Positions 54,230-64,000 of a DNA stretch of 64,000 bases are shown in pieces. Source of the DNA: Beta vulgaris subsp. vulgaris (Eukaryota > Streptophyta > Magnoliopsida > Caryophyllales > Amaranthaceae). Position numbers and translations under genes: made by a program. A model generated the notes under the pieces. The model worked only from the letters and a program-made list of their open reading frames with translations, ran no database searches and was not told where the DNA came from. The stretch spans positions 29,785,116-29,849,115 of the forward strand of contig NC_079210.1 of assembly GCF_026745355.1 (NCBI RefSeq), read 5' to 3'. How positions within the stretch are numbered: position 1 is the stretch's first letter; each line of letters begins with the position of its first letter.

Positions 54230-55968
54230 CTAATTGTTATTATATGCAATCTTAAACTTCTCTTTAGCCTTACAAATGATTTTCCACCCCCAACTAGCTG
54301 TAGTAGGAACAGAATACCCCCACCAATCTTGTTGTTTAATATAAACACAATGAATCCACTTTATCCACAGAAGGTCTTCTTTTTGGGACACCTGCCAAAC
54401 GTACTTCCCCGTGGCTGCTATGTTCCATATATGGCAATCTTTAATGCCCAATCCACCATTCTTCTTTGGTCTTCATAGATCAGCCCAAGCTACAGGAGGA
54501 ATTTTATGAAGAATAACTTTTCCTTTCCACAAAAAAGCTCTACATATTTGTGTAATCTTCAGCATAACTCCTTTAGGGATCAAAAAAATTTGAGCCCAGT
54601 AAGTCGCAAGCTCATCAACACAGAATTAACTAGAACTACCCTAGCAACATACGAGAAATGTCTTGAACTCCAGCAAAGAATTTTTTTCATTATTCTATCA
54701 GTCAGAATATCACAATCAGCCTTAGATATTCTTTTGAATGTGATAGGAATCCCCAAATATCTAAACGGAAAGGAACCCTTATGAAAGCCAGGCATTTGCA
54801 CAATCCTCTCCTGCAGCTCAGAAGGTATATTACCAAAGTACACAGCAGTTTTTTCATTACTCGCAGACAAACCAGAAGCCTTATGAAATGCTTTCAATGT
54901 TCTAACCATTAATATCACTGAATTAACTTCCCTTTATAGAACATCATCAGATCATCTGCAAATACTAGATGGGTGAGCTTCACAGAGGCACATCTGTTAT
55001 GAAATTCAAAGCTTGGTTTGTTACTCATCCTTTGGGGAAGTCTAGACAGATACTCCATAGCAATCACAAAGAGTAAAGGAGAGATGGGATCTCCTTGTCT
55101 CAAACCTTTTTTTCCTTTAAAAAAATCACACATAGCTCCATTAAGGCTCAAGAAGGAGTAGTAATAGACAACATCACCCAATGAACAAACTTCTCCGGGA
55201 AATTCATAGCAACCAACAAATCTCTTATGAACTCCCAATTCAGAGAATCTTAAGCTTTTCTAAGATCCACCTTAATTGTACATCTGGCAGGCAAATTCTT
55301 TCTCATATAATGTTTCATCAAGTCTTGGCACAAGAAAATGTTATGCATAATAACTCTTTTCTCCACAAACACACTTTGAACAAGATTAATAATATGTGGT
55401 AAAACTATTTTCAACCTCTGACAAAGCATCTTTGAAATAATTTTGTATAAAACATTGCAGCATGTAATTGGTCTATATTTAGTTACATCATCAACTTGCT
55501 CACATTCAGGGATGAGGCATAAGTTAGTGGCATTCACCTGCTTTAGCAGTTTTCCAGTACGAAAGAAATCCAGCACTGTAGTGATGATATCTTGTCTTGT
55601 ATAGCTCCAAGTCCTCTTAAAAAAAACACTTCAGAAACCATCAGGCCCTGCTGCTTTTTTATCATCAATATCAAAAAATGCCCTCTTCACATCCTCCCCA
55701 TTGAACGCCTCACACAACCCTATTTGCTGCTCACGAGTAAGAAATAGGACCTTCATTAACAATAGACATGCTCACCTTTGCTTTCCTTTCCTCTTGTGTG
55801 CCAAGCAACATCTTGTAATACCAAACAAGAGCCTCCTCAATTTGCTCAGGGGAATCCTGCCAAACACCATTAATATCCTTTATTATTCTACTAATATGGT
55901 TCTGCATCCTTCTCTTTCTCAAACACGCATGAAAATAAGAGGTATTTTCATCCCCTCCTTTTATCCAA
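54230..55968 (-). pseudogene. LINE 1 reverse transcriptase
   Basis: Open pieces in order: WIKGGDENTSYFHACLRKRR (linker), then NATNLCLIPECEQVDDVTKY with YRPITCCNVLYKIISK, then GKKGLRQGDPISPLLFVIAM and LTHLVFADDLMMFYKG, including the intact F-A-D-D catalytic box near 54960, then FPFRYLGIPITFKRISKADC. These are the classic non-LTR RT motifs. Stops separate the pieces, in particular after VDLRKA (where the palm motif A aspartate region breaks). No open frame spans the domain. Confidence 0.85.
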
Positions 55969-57037
55969 TCACTCTTCACCTTTTGTTGCAAAAAAACTCA
56001 TTTTAGCCTTGTTAAGAAACTCATAATTCTTTATGGCCTCCTCTTCATTTTTGTGCAGCTCACTATTTCTAGGATCCTGGTGAATTCTCTTCTGTATCTC
56101 AAAAAGTTTCACCATTGCAGCAACTGATTCATTTTTAATATCAGAGAATAATTTTTCCTTATTCAAGGCTTTAAGAACAAGGTTCAACTTTTTAAGCTTA
56201 TTAACTACTTTAAACATAGCCACACCATCAACATTAACACCCCATGCTTCTTGCACTTTAGTCATAAAATCAAGATCATCCATCCACCTGTTATACAACC
56301 TAAAAGACTTAGGTTTAGACACCACAGAACTCACAGGTCTGATCAAACATGAACAATGATCAGATATACCTTCAGGAAGGAATTCAGCTATACAATTTGT
56401 AAAAGTATCAAACCACTCATCATTGACAAACACCCTGACAATCTTACAAAAAATTGTATTCTCTACCTCCTGCTTGTTAGACCAGGTGAAAAAAGGCCCA
56501 TTCGTCTAATACTCCAGTATCTTACATTCCCTGACACAATGCCTAAAGTCACCTAGTTCATTCAGTGTCACAGCTGAGCCAATTCTATCCTCCAAATTCA
56601 ACACATTGTTGAAATCACCCATCATAATCCAGACACCCTTCAAATTACTCCCTAAATGGCAAAGAGTACTCCATAACCTCTGTCTATCAGCTCTGTCATT
56701 AAAACCATAAACAATAGTCAACCAAAAAAAATTTCCCTGAAGCCTTATGCAAGACTTCACAATGCACAAACTGATCACCATGACACCTAATATCAACAAC
56801 AAAAATATTAGGTAACCAAGCCAACGATATTCTACCACTTGGATGATAACTATAGTTGGTGAAAATGCTCCAATCTTTGAAGATTTTGGGGAAGACTTTA
56901 TCAAAATTTACGGCCTTCACCCTTGTTTCCAAGAACCCAAAAAGTCCCACTGAGTAATGGCTCAGAAACCATTTCACATCAGAGTGTTTAGTAGGACTTT
57001 TCAGGCCTTTGACATTCCAGAAGCCTATACTAGCCAT
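55969..57037 (-). pseudogene. LINE 1 endonuclease domain of ORF2
   Basis: The frame begins MASIGFWNVKGLKSPTKHSD, matching the L1 endonuclease start in which N follows the first strand. ETRVKAVNFDKVF carries the glutamate motif, then, after a frame change, GDFNNVLNLEDRIGS, and, in a later frame, EGISDHCSC, the final S-D-H motif. The domain would nick target DNA for target-primed reverse transcription. The EN residues checked appear mostly preserved, but frameshifts near 56700 and 56500 break the chain. 55969-56433 continues with an alpha-helical linker toward RT. Confidence 0.8.
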
Positions 57038-57039
57038 GA

Positions 57040-58456
57040 GGAAGCATCACAACCTCCTCTGCCCCTCCTGTATCACTACACATTGCACCCATGGACTTTC
57101 GATTCCCATCTTTATCTCTCTCTACTACTGCATTACCAATCGCCTCATATTATTTCTGCCCCACTCCTTGTTGATTATTCACAGTTGTATGATCTTTTTG
57201 CTGCATTTCGGACTCACCCACTTCTCTTTCTCCATTATGAGCAACAACAGGAATAATTGCAGGTTGTTTATCCCCACAAGAAGGAGCAATTGTCTTCTTT
57301 ACCCATACCTTCTTTGGCTTACTTTTCCTCAAATCCACTTCATACTTCTTTACTCTACATTCCTCCAATGTATGTCCACTCCATAATCCTTACAAAAGCT
57401 TGGTTTACATTCATACTTCACCACCTGGACAACTTACACACCATTCTCATTCTCAAAGCAAATTTCATTTGGGAATTCTTGATCAATCCTGACCTCGACC
57501 AGAACTCTAGCAAATTCAATTGAGTCTTTTTGAGTTGTGGCTATCTCAGTTCGAATAGGTTTCCCTATAGCTCCAACAATTTTATTCAAAGCTCTAGGAC
57601 CTCAGTATTTCAAGTGCAAACCTGGAAGTTGTACCCAAGTAGGAACCACGTGTACCATTTCAGCTGCTAAATCAAGCACAGGATTCTAGTTTTTGATGAT
57701 TACAGGCTTTTTATCATATAGAATCGGACCAGCATCAATAGCCTGTTGCTTACCATCTTGCGTTCTAAATCGAACAACAAAAACACCATTCATTTTCATG
57801 ACAACCCTTTCCACCCCAAATTTACCCCAAATGCGGCGAATAAAACCATCAATTATCTAAATGGTGGCTTAACCCCCAAAACATAACACACCAAAGCACT
57901 TTTCCAAAATTCAATTTCTGATTTCACATCATCATCATTGATTTTAATGGCATTTGAATTTTGCGCATTAGCAATAGGAGAAAACCGATTTACATCCTCT
58001 ACATTTAGATTATACTCAACATCATGGTTCACATTACCAGCAACAGTTAAATCAATCCCTTCCTCCTGAATACTCTCAAATAAAGAATTTCTCCAATTAG
58101 TATTACCTGGATTGCATTGTAACTGCTGCATTGGATGAGGTGAAGGATTCACCAATTGTGGAACAGATTGACAGAGCGGAGTTCTCACCGATGCTACCTA
58201 GTTAGCAACCTGACTCCTCGCTGCTTCAAAGTTTGCACCATCCATGTTCGATGCTGCAATATCCAACGAATTAAGCATGGGATTCAATTTCGTTCTCCTC
58301 CTTCGATGTTCAGCTGAGAGCCGAAAAATCATGAATTTCATTAACATTCTTCGATTTCCTAGCATCAATACTCTATGGTTTCTGCTGACCCTTTTGTTTC
58401 TTCGAGTTTTGATTATTCTTCTTTCTACCATTACCCTTTTTGGAACCCTTTGCCAT
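57040..58456 (-). pseudogene. LINE 1 ORF1 (DUF4283-type nucleic-acid-binding protein)
   Basis: The start codon is at 58456 (MAKGSKKGNGRKKNNQNSKK, a lysine-rich N-terminus); a stop follows after 27 codons. Downstream frames show EIEFWKSALVCYVLGVKPPF, then RIWGKFGVERVVMKMNGVFV, then VRFRTQDGKQQAIDAGPI and PTWVQLPGLHLKY. This is the typical DUF4283 domain of plant L1 ORF1, which binds element RNA. A zinc-knuckle-like C-x-x-x-C start is at CKPSFCKD. Numerous stops and at least three frame changes make it non-functional. Confidence 0.8.
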
Positions 58457-58580
58457 TGCTCCAGCTCTCACTGAGGTTCGAAAATGGAAAGTAGAGAAAA
58501 AATCTCTAGAAAGAGGATGGAGTTTTTCTCTCTAGACTCTCATTCTTTTTAGCAAAAAATCTCTCTATTATTATTTATTT

Positions 58581-59479
58581 AAGATCTCTTTTATTATTAT
58601 TAGTCAAGTTCATTAGGTGATTTAAGTTCCATCATTGAATTAGAAGCATAAATAAAATGATGGAAGGCCAATGAAAATGAAATGAAAATGAAAAGGCTAT
58701 TATAGAGAGCTCCTATAGTGACATAAACTCGATAGGAAAGGACATAAATGGCTTAGGATAAGGACTCTCTGACTCATCCTAGGAAGCCAGAAATAAAATA
58801 CTAAGCCTGTTGAATTGTTAATGCACTATGCAAAAGGGTTGTTGGTGATGCTGATTCTCGTTATAGCAAGTGTTGGTAGTCTGTTGTCATCGACCATGTT
58901 TCATAGAGCAATGATGGTGTTTGACACTAGATGTCAGATGTTCATTGTTCTGTTGGAATTCACAATTGAAATGTGTGCACCTTCTGAATTTTCTTTGAGG
59001 TGCAGGGTCCGGAGTAGACCTTATGGAAGTGATCGCGCTTCTAATGTGAAGGCGGTAGACCCTATGAAAGTGATCGCACCTCTATGGTGAAGGCGCTCAA
59101 AGGTAATCTTCATGACTCTAAATAAAGTCGGGGTAGTGATAGTGCGCTTAATGAGCTTTAGTGTAGGCTCAACTTTTTGTCCTTGTTTAGGCATTCCAAA
59201 AGTGTATTCTCTCGACCGGTCATGAATATATTCGCGTGAGCCTCGCTTGTAAGTTTTAAGAAATTATTTTCGAAGTAGAGATGAGAAATGAGAAGTGGGA
59301 GTGTAAACGGAAAGAAACAGAAATAAAAATGAGAGATGAGCAATGAAGTTGAAAGTGCAAATGGGAAATGATTAGAAATGGGTATGATTATGGTTATGAT
59401 GGCAACGTGGCCCAACTATATGCATATGCAGATATGAACTAGATTGCAGTCGACTATGCAAGCAAAATGGACTAGATGA
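58581..59479. other. Spacer right of LINE 1
   Basis: No gene. 58980-59110 has an imperfect repeat: tatggaagtgatcgcgcttc and tatgaaagtgatcgcacctc, each with a gtgaaggcg word. The sequence may belong to the same large LTR element as 52267-53506, with LINE 1 inserted into it (inference). Confidence 0.4.
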
Positions 59480-60190
59480 CTGGGCTTTTATGCTAGTTTC
59501 ACTATACTTAATGGATTGCCTTTTATGGACTTATGGGTGATTGGCTTCGCCAGACTCGATGATTTTGGGCCATTATGGACTTAGGGTAGACTAGCTTCGC
59601 TATACTCAAGGATTTGGACTACTATAGATGTAAGATATGAGTAGCTTCGCTAAACTCGGAGGGCACCTTTATGGTCTTGGGGATGACTAGCTTCGCTTGG
59701 TAAAGGTGCCATTATGGTCTTATAGGGTGTCGTTATGGACTTACAGGGTGCCATCATGGACTTAATGGGATGACTAGCTTCGCTAGGTCAAGGTGCCATT
59801 ATGGACTTAAATGGTGTCAGTATGGACTTATAGGGATAATTAGCTTCGCTAGGTCAAGGTGCCATTATGGACTTAAAGGGTGTCGTTATGGTCTTAAGGG
59901 TGACTAGCTTCGCTAAGTCAAGGCGTCGTTATGGACACAAAGGGTGTCGTTATGGTCTTAAAGGTGACTAGCTTAGCTAAGTCAAAGGCTACCATTACGG
60001 TCTTAAGGGATACTAGCTAGCTTAGCTAAGTCAAGGGGTGCCATTGGTCTTATAGGGTGTTGTTATGGACTTAAAGGGTGTTGTTATGGTCTTAAGGGTG
60101 ACTAGATTAATTAGCTAAGTCAAGGGGTGTCATTATGGTCTTAAGGGGATGCTAGCTTCGCTAGCTATGCTTAATGGTTTGCACTTCGTC
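59480..60190. repeat. Minisatellite, unit about 65 bp built of about 22-bp subunits
   Basis: Repeated ctagcttcgctaggtcaagg, then several copies of ggtgtcgttatggacttaaa-type subunits. Spacings of the tagcttcgcta motif near 59773, 59840 and 59906 are about 65 bp. The units degrade toward both ends. No open frame is conserved through the array. Confidence 0.85.
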
Positions 60191-61044
60191 CTATGTGGGT
60201 TTGGAATTGGACTGGATTGACTTTGGGAATGATTTGGGCCTTATATTAGACTGTGAGATGCACATGAGTTTTACATTGAATTGGAATAGACTTGGACTGG
60301 GCTTGACATAGAATAGGGTTAACCTAGATTTGACTTGAATTAGACTTATATGGGCCTAAGATGGATTCTAATTCTAGCAGGCCTAATATGAATGCATGGA
60401 CTCAAATTAGATAGACCTAATGTGAATGTAAAATGGACTCTAATGCATATGGGCCCAGATTGAATGCAAGTGGATTCTGATATATATGGGCCTAAAGTGA
60501 ATGTAAGATGAATTGAATTTGGATGATTGGATTGGATGAACGTGTTTGAACTGGATTTAGAATTTTCAAAACTCATTTTTGAAAGGAACCCCTTGTTTTT
60601 TATCTTGGGAAATTCCCACTGCTAACCCTGTATTATGGAACATTTGCAATGCTAAACCGATTTTCTTTTGACTTTCAAAAATAACACTATACTTAGCAAT
60701 ATTATACAATCGTGACATTAATGATGGTTAAACCATTACTTCGACCGTTAAACCTATTTACTATCCTAATCCAAGTTAACCCCAAACGACTACCTAACCC
60801 AATCAAATCCCCAACCAGCACCACTCTTCCATCGAGAACACTATACTCCCGTCACTTTCTCCCTTTTGATGACTTTCTCTCTCTCCTTGTATTCTCTCCC
60901 TCCCTGTGAATTCTCTTCTCATCTTTCTTTCTCTTTCGTTGATGCCTCTCCAGATCTTCACCGTCACTCTGTCCCCCCTCCCTTCATGTTGATGCCATTG
61001 GTGATGTACGTGGGGTCGGATGTGCTTTTGCATATATTCTTCTC
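60191..61044. other. Spacer with short degenerate repeats
   Basis: 60340-60500 contains degenerate repeats of an atgggcctaa-gtgaatgtaagatgg motif, which may extend the neighbouring minisatellite. 60600-61040 has a C/T-rich part similar in style to the arms of Mutator-like elements, but no inverted partner was found. No gene was recognised. Confidence 0.4.
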
Positions 61045-61164
61045 TTTTTTTTTTTGAGAAGCAAGAAAGAAGTATATAGCACTCAAAACAAGCCATATTA
61101 CATCAAGCAAGCCAAGAATGAACTTAGCTGCACCCCATCAGAGGTATAAACCTCAAACACCAAA

Positions 61165-61870
61165 CTATAACAAATCAAACCACCTATGCTCCCTAGGGGT
61201 CATTTTCCTATACACTTGAATGATTCTATGTTTTACACTGAATTGAATCTGCTGAACAGTAGACCTAATAGAAGGAACCTTATTGTTCCATAGTGCATCA
61301 CTTCTAGCTCTCCATATCTGGTACACAAGGCCAGCCAGTGCTATCATGAAGACTTTCCTATGAAAGCTTCCAGACCTGTGGTTCCTAAGCAACCAAGTCA
61401 TATGTTGATATAGATTTATATATGATCTTCTGACACCAAGCCATAGATGGATCTGTTGCAAACATCTCCTACTCAAAACACATTCAAAGAATAGATGAGC
61501 ATGAGTCTCCCTAGCACCACCACATAAGCAACAATCTGTGCATTCAGTAATTCCCATCTTGGCCAATCTCTCCCTAGACATTAGTCTTTGCTTCAAAGCA
61601 AGCCAAAGAATGAACCGGTGCTTAGGAATAGAGAACCTATTCCATATGCCTTTACTGTATCTCCAATGCTGTCCATTAGGGAGAAGGGCCTTGTAGGTTT
61701 TAGCAATACTGAACTGAGTAGCATCATTTACAGCAATCATAGACCACAATTGGTCTTTGACATGGTAGATACACTTCCACACCCAACTAGCATTAGAGGG
61801 AGGTTGATAGCCTTCCCAATTTGCCTCTTTAAGGTACACAGAGTGAACCCACCTCACCCATAAGTTATCC
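61165..61870 (-). pseudogene. LINE 2 C-terminal zf-RVT region
   Basis: The frame at 61165-62034 reads LWVRWVHSVYLKEANWEGYQ, then WVWKCIYHVKDQLW, then WNRFSIPKHRFILWLALKQR, then CTDCCLCGGARETHAHLFFE with the following C, the zf-RVT cysteine/histidine cluster. It ends with WRARSDALWNNKVPSI and MTPREHRWFDLL before the stop at 61165. This long uninterrupted C-terminus is better preserved than that of LINE 1. The start methionine of the frame is not a true start. Confidence 0.85.
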
Positions 61871-63312
61871 TTTTTCAAGACCACCATGAGATTTGGAAGT
61901 GCACACCATGTCCCAAGCAACATAACCAGGGTTGTTGCTGTCACAAGACCCATGCCAAAGGTAATTCCTACATATGGAGTTAATGTTATGAAGCACAACC
62001 TTGGGGAGAATGAATAATTGTGTCCAGTATACATAAATGGACATCAACACAAAGTTGACCAGTTGCAGCCTCCCACTATAGGAAAGGTTCCTGCTACTCC
62101 ACACCTTTACCCTCATACACATCTTGTCAATAATAGCCTCATAATCATTCACCTTCAGTCTCTTAGTGCTCATAGGTACACCAAGGTATCTAAATGAAAG
62201 AGAGCCAATCCTAAAGCCTGTTACTTGCTGGATTCTACTTATCTCATCCTCTGTCATGCTAGTCAGATACATTTCAGACTTTTCAGGACTCATATGGAGG
62301 CCAGATGTCTTAGAAAACATCTTCAAGGCACTAATAAGCATACAAATAGAATTGTAATCCCCTTTTGAGAACAGAAGCAGATCGATCATCTGCAAAAATG
62401 AGATGATTCAGTTTCATATGTTTGCATCTTGAGTGAAACTTGAAGCCAGGAAGAGTGCCCACTTTAGAGAGGATTCTAGAGCTAGTCCATGCAGAGGGTA
62501 AATAACAAGGGGGAGAGAGGATCCCCTTGTCTTAGGCCTCTTTTAGGATAAATCATCTCACTAGGATTGCCATTTATCATTAGTGTATAAGAGGGAGTAG
62601 TCACACACATCATGATAAGTTGCACAAAGGAGGCAGGGAATTGGAGCCCAACCAGCATTTCTTCTACAAAAGACCATTCCATAGTGTCATAAGCTTTTTT
62701 AATGTCTAGTTTCATCAGGCAACAGGCTTGTTTCTGAGAAGGCCTATACATCTTTACCAAGTCTTGACATAAAAGCACATTATGTATAATGTTCCTCCCA
62801 GTGACAAAAGAACCTTGCGTAGGGCTGATTATATCAAGTAATACAGTGTTAAGCCTTGCACAAATGAGCTTAGACAAGCATTTGTAGATGGTGGAGCAGC
62901 ATGCAATAGGCCTGAACTCACTCACTGAGTTTGGAATCTTCACCTTAGGGACTAAGGTAAGTGTAGTAATGTTTAGCTCTCTAACCATCAGACCAGTTCT
63001 CAACATACCCAGTATAGTCTGACTAATTTCATCACCAACAATCTCCCAAGCAGCCTTGAAGAAAACACTGCTATATCCATCCAGACCTGTAGCCTTGTTG
63101 CTTGGAATACTAAACATCATCTTCCTTACATCTTCTGTAGTGAAGCTGAAACTCAGTCTAACACAATGACCAGCTGTAAGAGATGAACCATACTGTAAAA
63201 TGTCAGGCAGCACAGTAGTCCTAGACATCATACAAGCACTAACCAGTTGTTGATAGAATTCCAAAAATGCACTCTCAATAGATTCAGGAGTATCTCTCCA
63301 TTGTCCATTCAT
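61865..63312 (-). pseudogene. LINE 2 reverse transcriptase
   Basis: The 276-codon frame (62482-63312) has SNKATGLDGYSSVFFKAAWE, then LTLVPKVKIPNSVSEFRPIA, then LMKLDIKKAYDTMEWSFVEE with the motif A aspartate, and RGLRQGDPLSPLLFTLCMD before a stop. The next frame (61865-62395) starts just after the catalytic F-A-D-D and continues FRYLGVPMSTKRLKVNDYEA. At the F-A-D-D box the sequence has GATCGATC (62380-62387) where a single GATC is expected, shifting the frame by 4 bases. Confidence 0.85.
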
Positions 63313-63342
63313 AGACTGAATAGCTTTAATAGAGTTCCTCTT

Positions 63343-64000
63343 CTACCTAGCTTTAATGCTATTGTAGAAAGTTTTGGAGTTTTCATCACCTTCTTTTAGC
63401 CAATGTAGCTTAGCATTCTGTTGTAGAGCAGAGTGAAGGTTCCCCCAAGCTACCTGATACACTACCTGAGCCTCTTTCTCTAGTTGAGCCAGCCTACAAT
63501 CACCAAGATGGGAGTGTAACTCTTGCTGAGTAGCTAACAATCTATCTTTTGTAGCTTTTTCAGCCTCCTGCAGCTCACCTAGCCCTCTTTGATCAAGGGT
63601 TTTGAGATCCAACTTCAGAAGCTTCAATTTCTTCAGAACCTAAAAAGAAGGAACCCCATATACATGCCTTCTCCACCCTTCAGATACTACTTCACTAAAA
63701 GACTCATTGAAACACCAGTGATTATAAAACTTAAAAGGTTTCTTGCCATGTATCATAGGGCAAGTTTTGATTAACATAGGGCAATGATCAAATTCACCCT
63801 ATGGCATAAAGAACACCTCAGCATCCTGGAATTCAGCATTCCACTCAGAGTTAGCCATGAATCTGTCAATCTTGGACACGACTCTCTGGTTTCCAGTTTG
63901 TTTGTTGTTCCAAGTGTAAAATTCTACCAGTAGCTTTAACATCCTCAAGCTTTCAACTAGAGACACATCTCCTCATAGGCCCTATTTCTGAATCTCTGAT
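63343..64000 (-). pseudogene. LINE 2 endonuclease end and linker (partial)
   Basis: The minus-strand trace from 64000 gives VVSKIDRFMANSEWNAEFQD, matching the late endonuclease region (DR-x-x-x-N-x-x-W), then GEFDHCPMLI, in which the usual S-D-H motif appears as F-D-H, then FKFYNHWCFNESFSEVV. The linker frame (63343-63627) has LHWLKEGDENSKTFYNSIKA. Stops lie near 63800 and 63640. Confidence 0.75.

Larger units (their letters stand above)
53522..58565 (-). mobile_element. L1-type LINE, structurally full length (LINE 1)
   Basis: The 3' end carries an A-run (T-run on the plus strand from 53523) and both sides are flanked by a 15-bp duplication TATTATTATTTATTT (53507-53521 and 58566-58580). In order on the minus strand: a 5' untranslated region, an ORF1 with a DUF4283-like RNA-binding domain, an AP-type endonuclease, reverse transcriptase, a zf-RVT domain and a C-terminal piece. 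All parts carry stops and frameshifts. At 5.04 kb it has the usual length of plant L1 elements. The duplication is in simple sequence, but it sits exactly at both expected ends. Confidence 0.85.
61045..64000 (-). mobile_element. L1-type LINE (LINE 2), cut by the window end
   Basis: The 3' end is marked by an 11-base T-run on the plus strand at 61045-61055 (the A-tail on the minus strand). Toward higher coordinates come zf-RVT, reverse transcriptase, a linker and part of the endonuclease, in the expected order. It is in the same orientation as LINE 1 but clearly a different family by sequence. The 5' part lies beyond 64000, so no target duplication can be checked. Confidence 0.85.

Overview
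The window looks like plant nuclear DNA: an eight-exon gene with GT-AG introns embedded in dense, nested plant-type transposable elements, with A+T-rich spacers and several kinds of tandem repeat. The repeat styles resemble those of Caryophyllales genomes (beet, spinach and quinoa relatives), but that placement is only an impression. No bacterial operons, CRISPR arrays, rRNA or convincing tRNA genes were seen.

Layout. 1-3480: minus-strand Ty3 (Athila-lineage) pol remnant, split by a CACTA element with a perfect 3-bp target duplication. 4000-4901: truncated Copia element. 5307-8609: three DNA transposons (a PIF/Harbinger element with a transposase C-terminal remnant, a small MITE, and a long-TIR element with C-rich and G-rich halves). 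9118-16437, minus strand: the one host gene that can be reconstructed confidently, a NECAP-like endocytic adaptor of 288 codons in eight exons; intron 5 carries a Mutator-like element with near-perfect 9-bp target duplications. 16740-22715: decayed Tat-lineage Ty3 element. 23136-25335: internally deleted Copia element with a perfect 5-bp target duplication. 25897-28263: a second CACTA element with a Harbinger-type element nested inside.

28612-38398: a head-to-tail array of small non-autonomous Helitron-like units. Several share the same 3' hairpin, most end in CTAG or a variant, and each unit abuts the start of the next. Three 1.7-kb units each carry a second, inverted Helitron-like element, and a 1.63-kb block of four partial or complete units is duplicated in tandem. 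The last unit runs directly into about 25 copies of a roughly 160-bp satellite (38399-43779), which is split by a Harbinger-type element. I regard this Helitron array and satellite junction as the most unusual structure in the window.

43780-53506: an Athila-like remnant (plus strand), an LTR and polypurine tract of a minus-strand LTR element, and a third CACTA element. 53522-58565: a structurally full-length but mutated L1-type LINE on the minus strand with a 15-bp target duplication. 59480-60190: a minisatellite. 61045-64000: a second L1-type LINE on the minus strand, cut by the window end.

Apart from the NECAP-like gene, every coding trace I recognise belongs to a transposable element, and all the element genes seen carry stops, frameshifts or altered catalytic residues. 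The window is therefore best read as one compact gene surrounded by layered insertions whose relative order can partly be read from the nesting.
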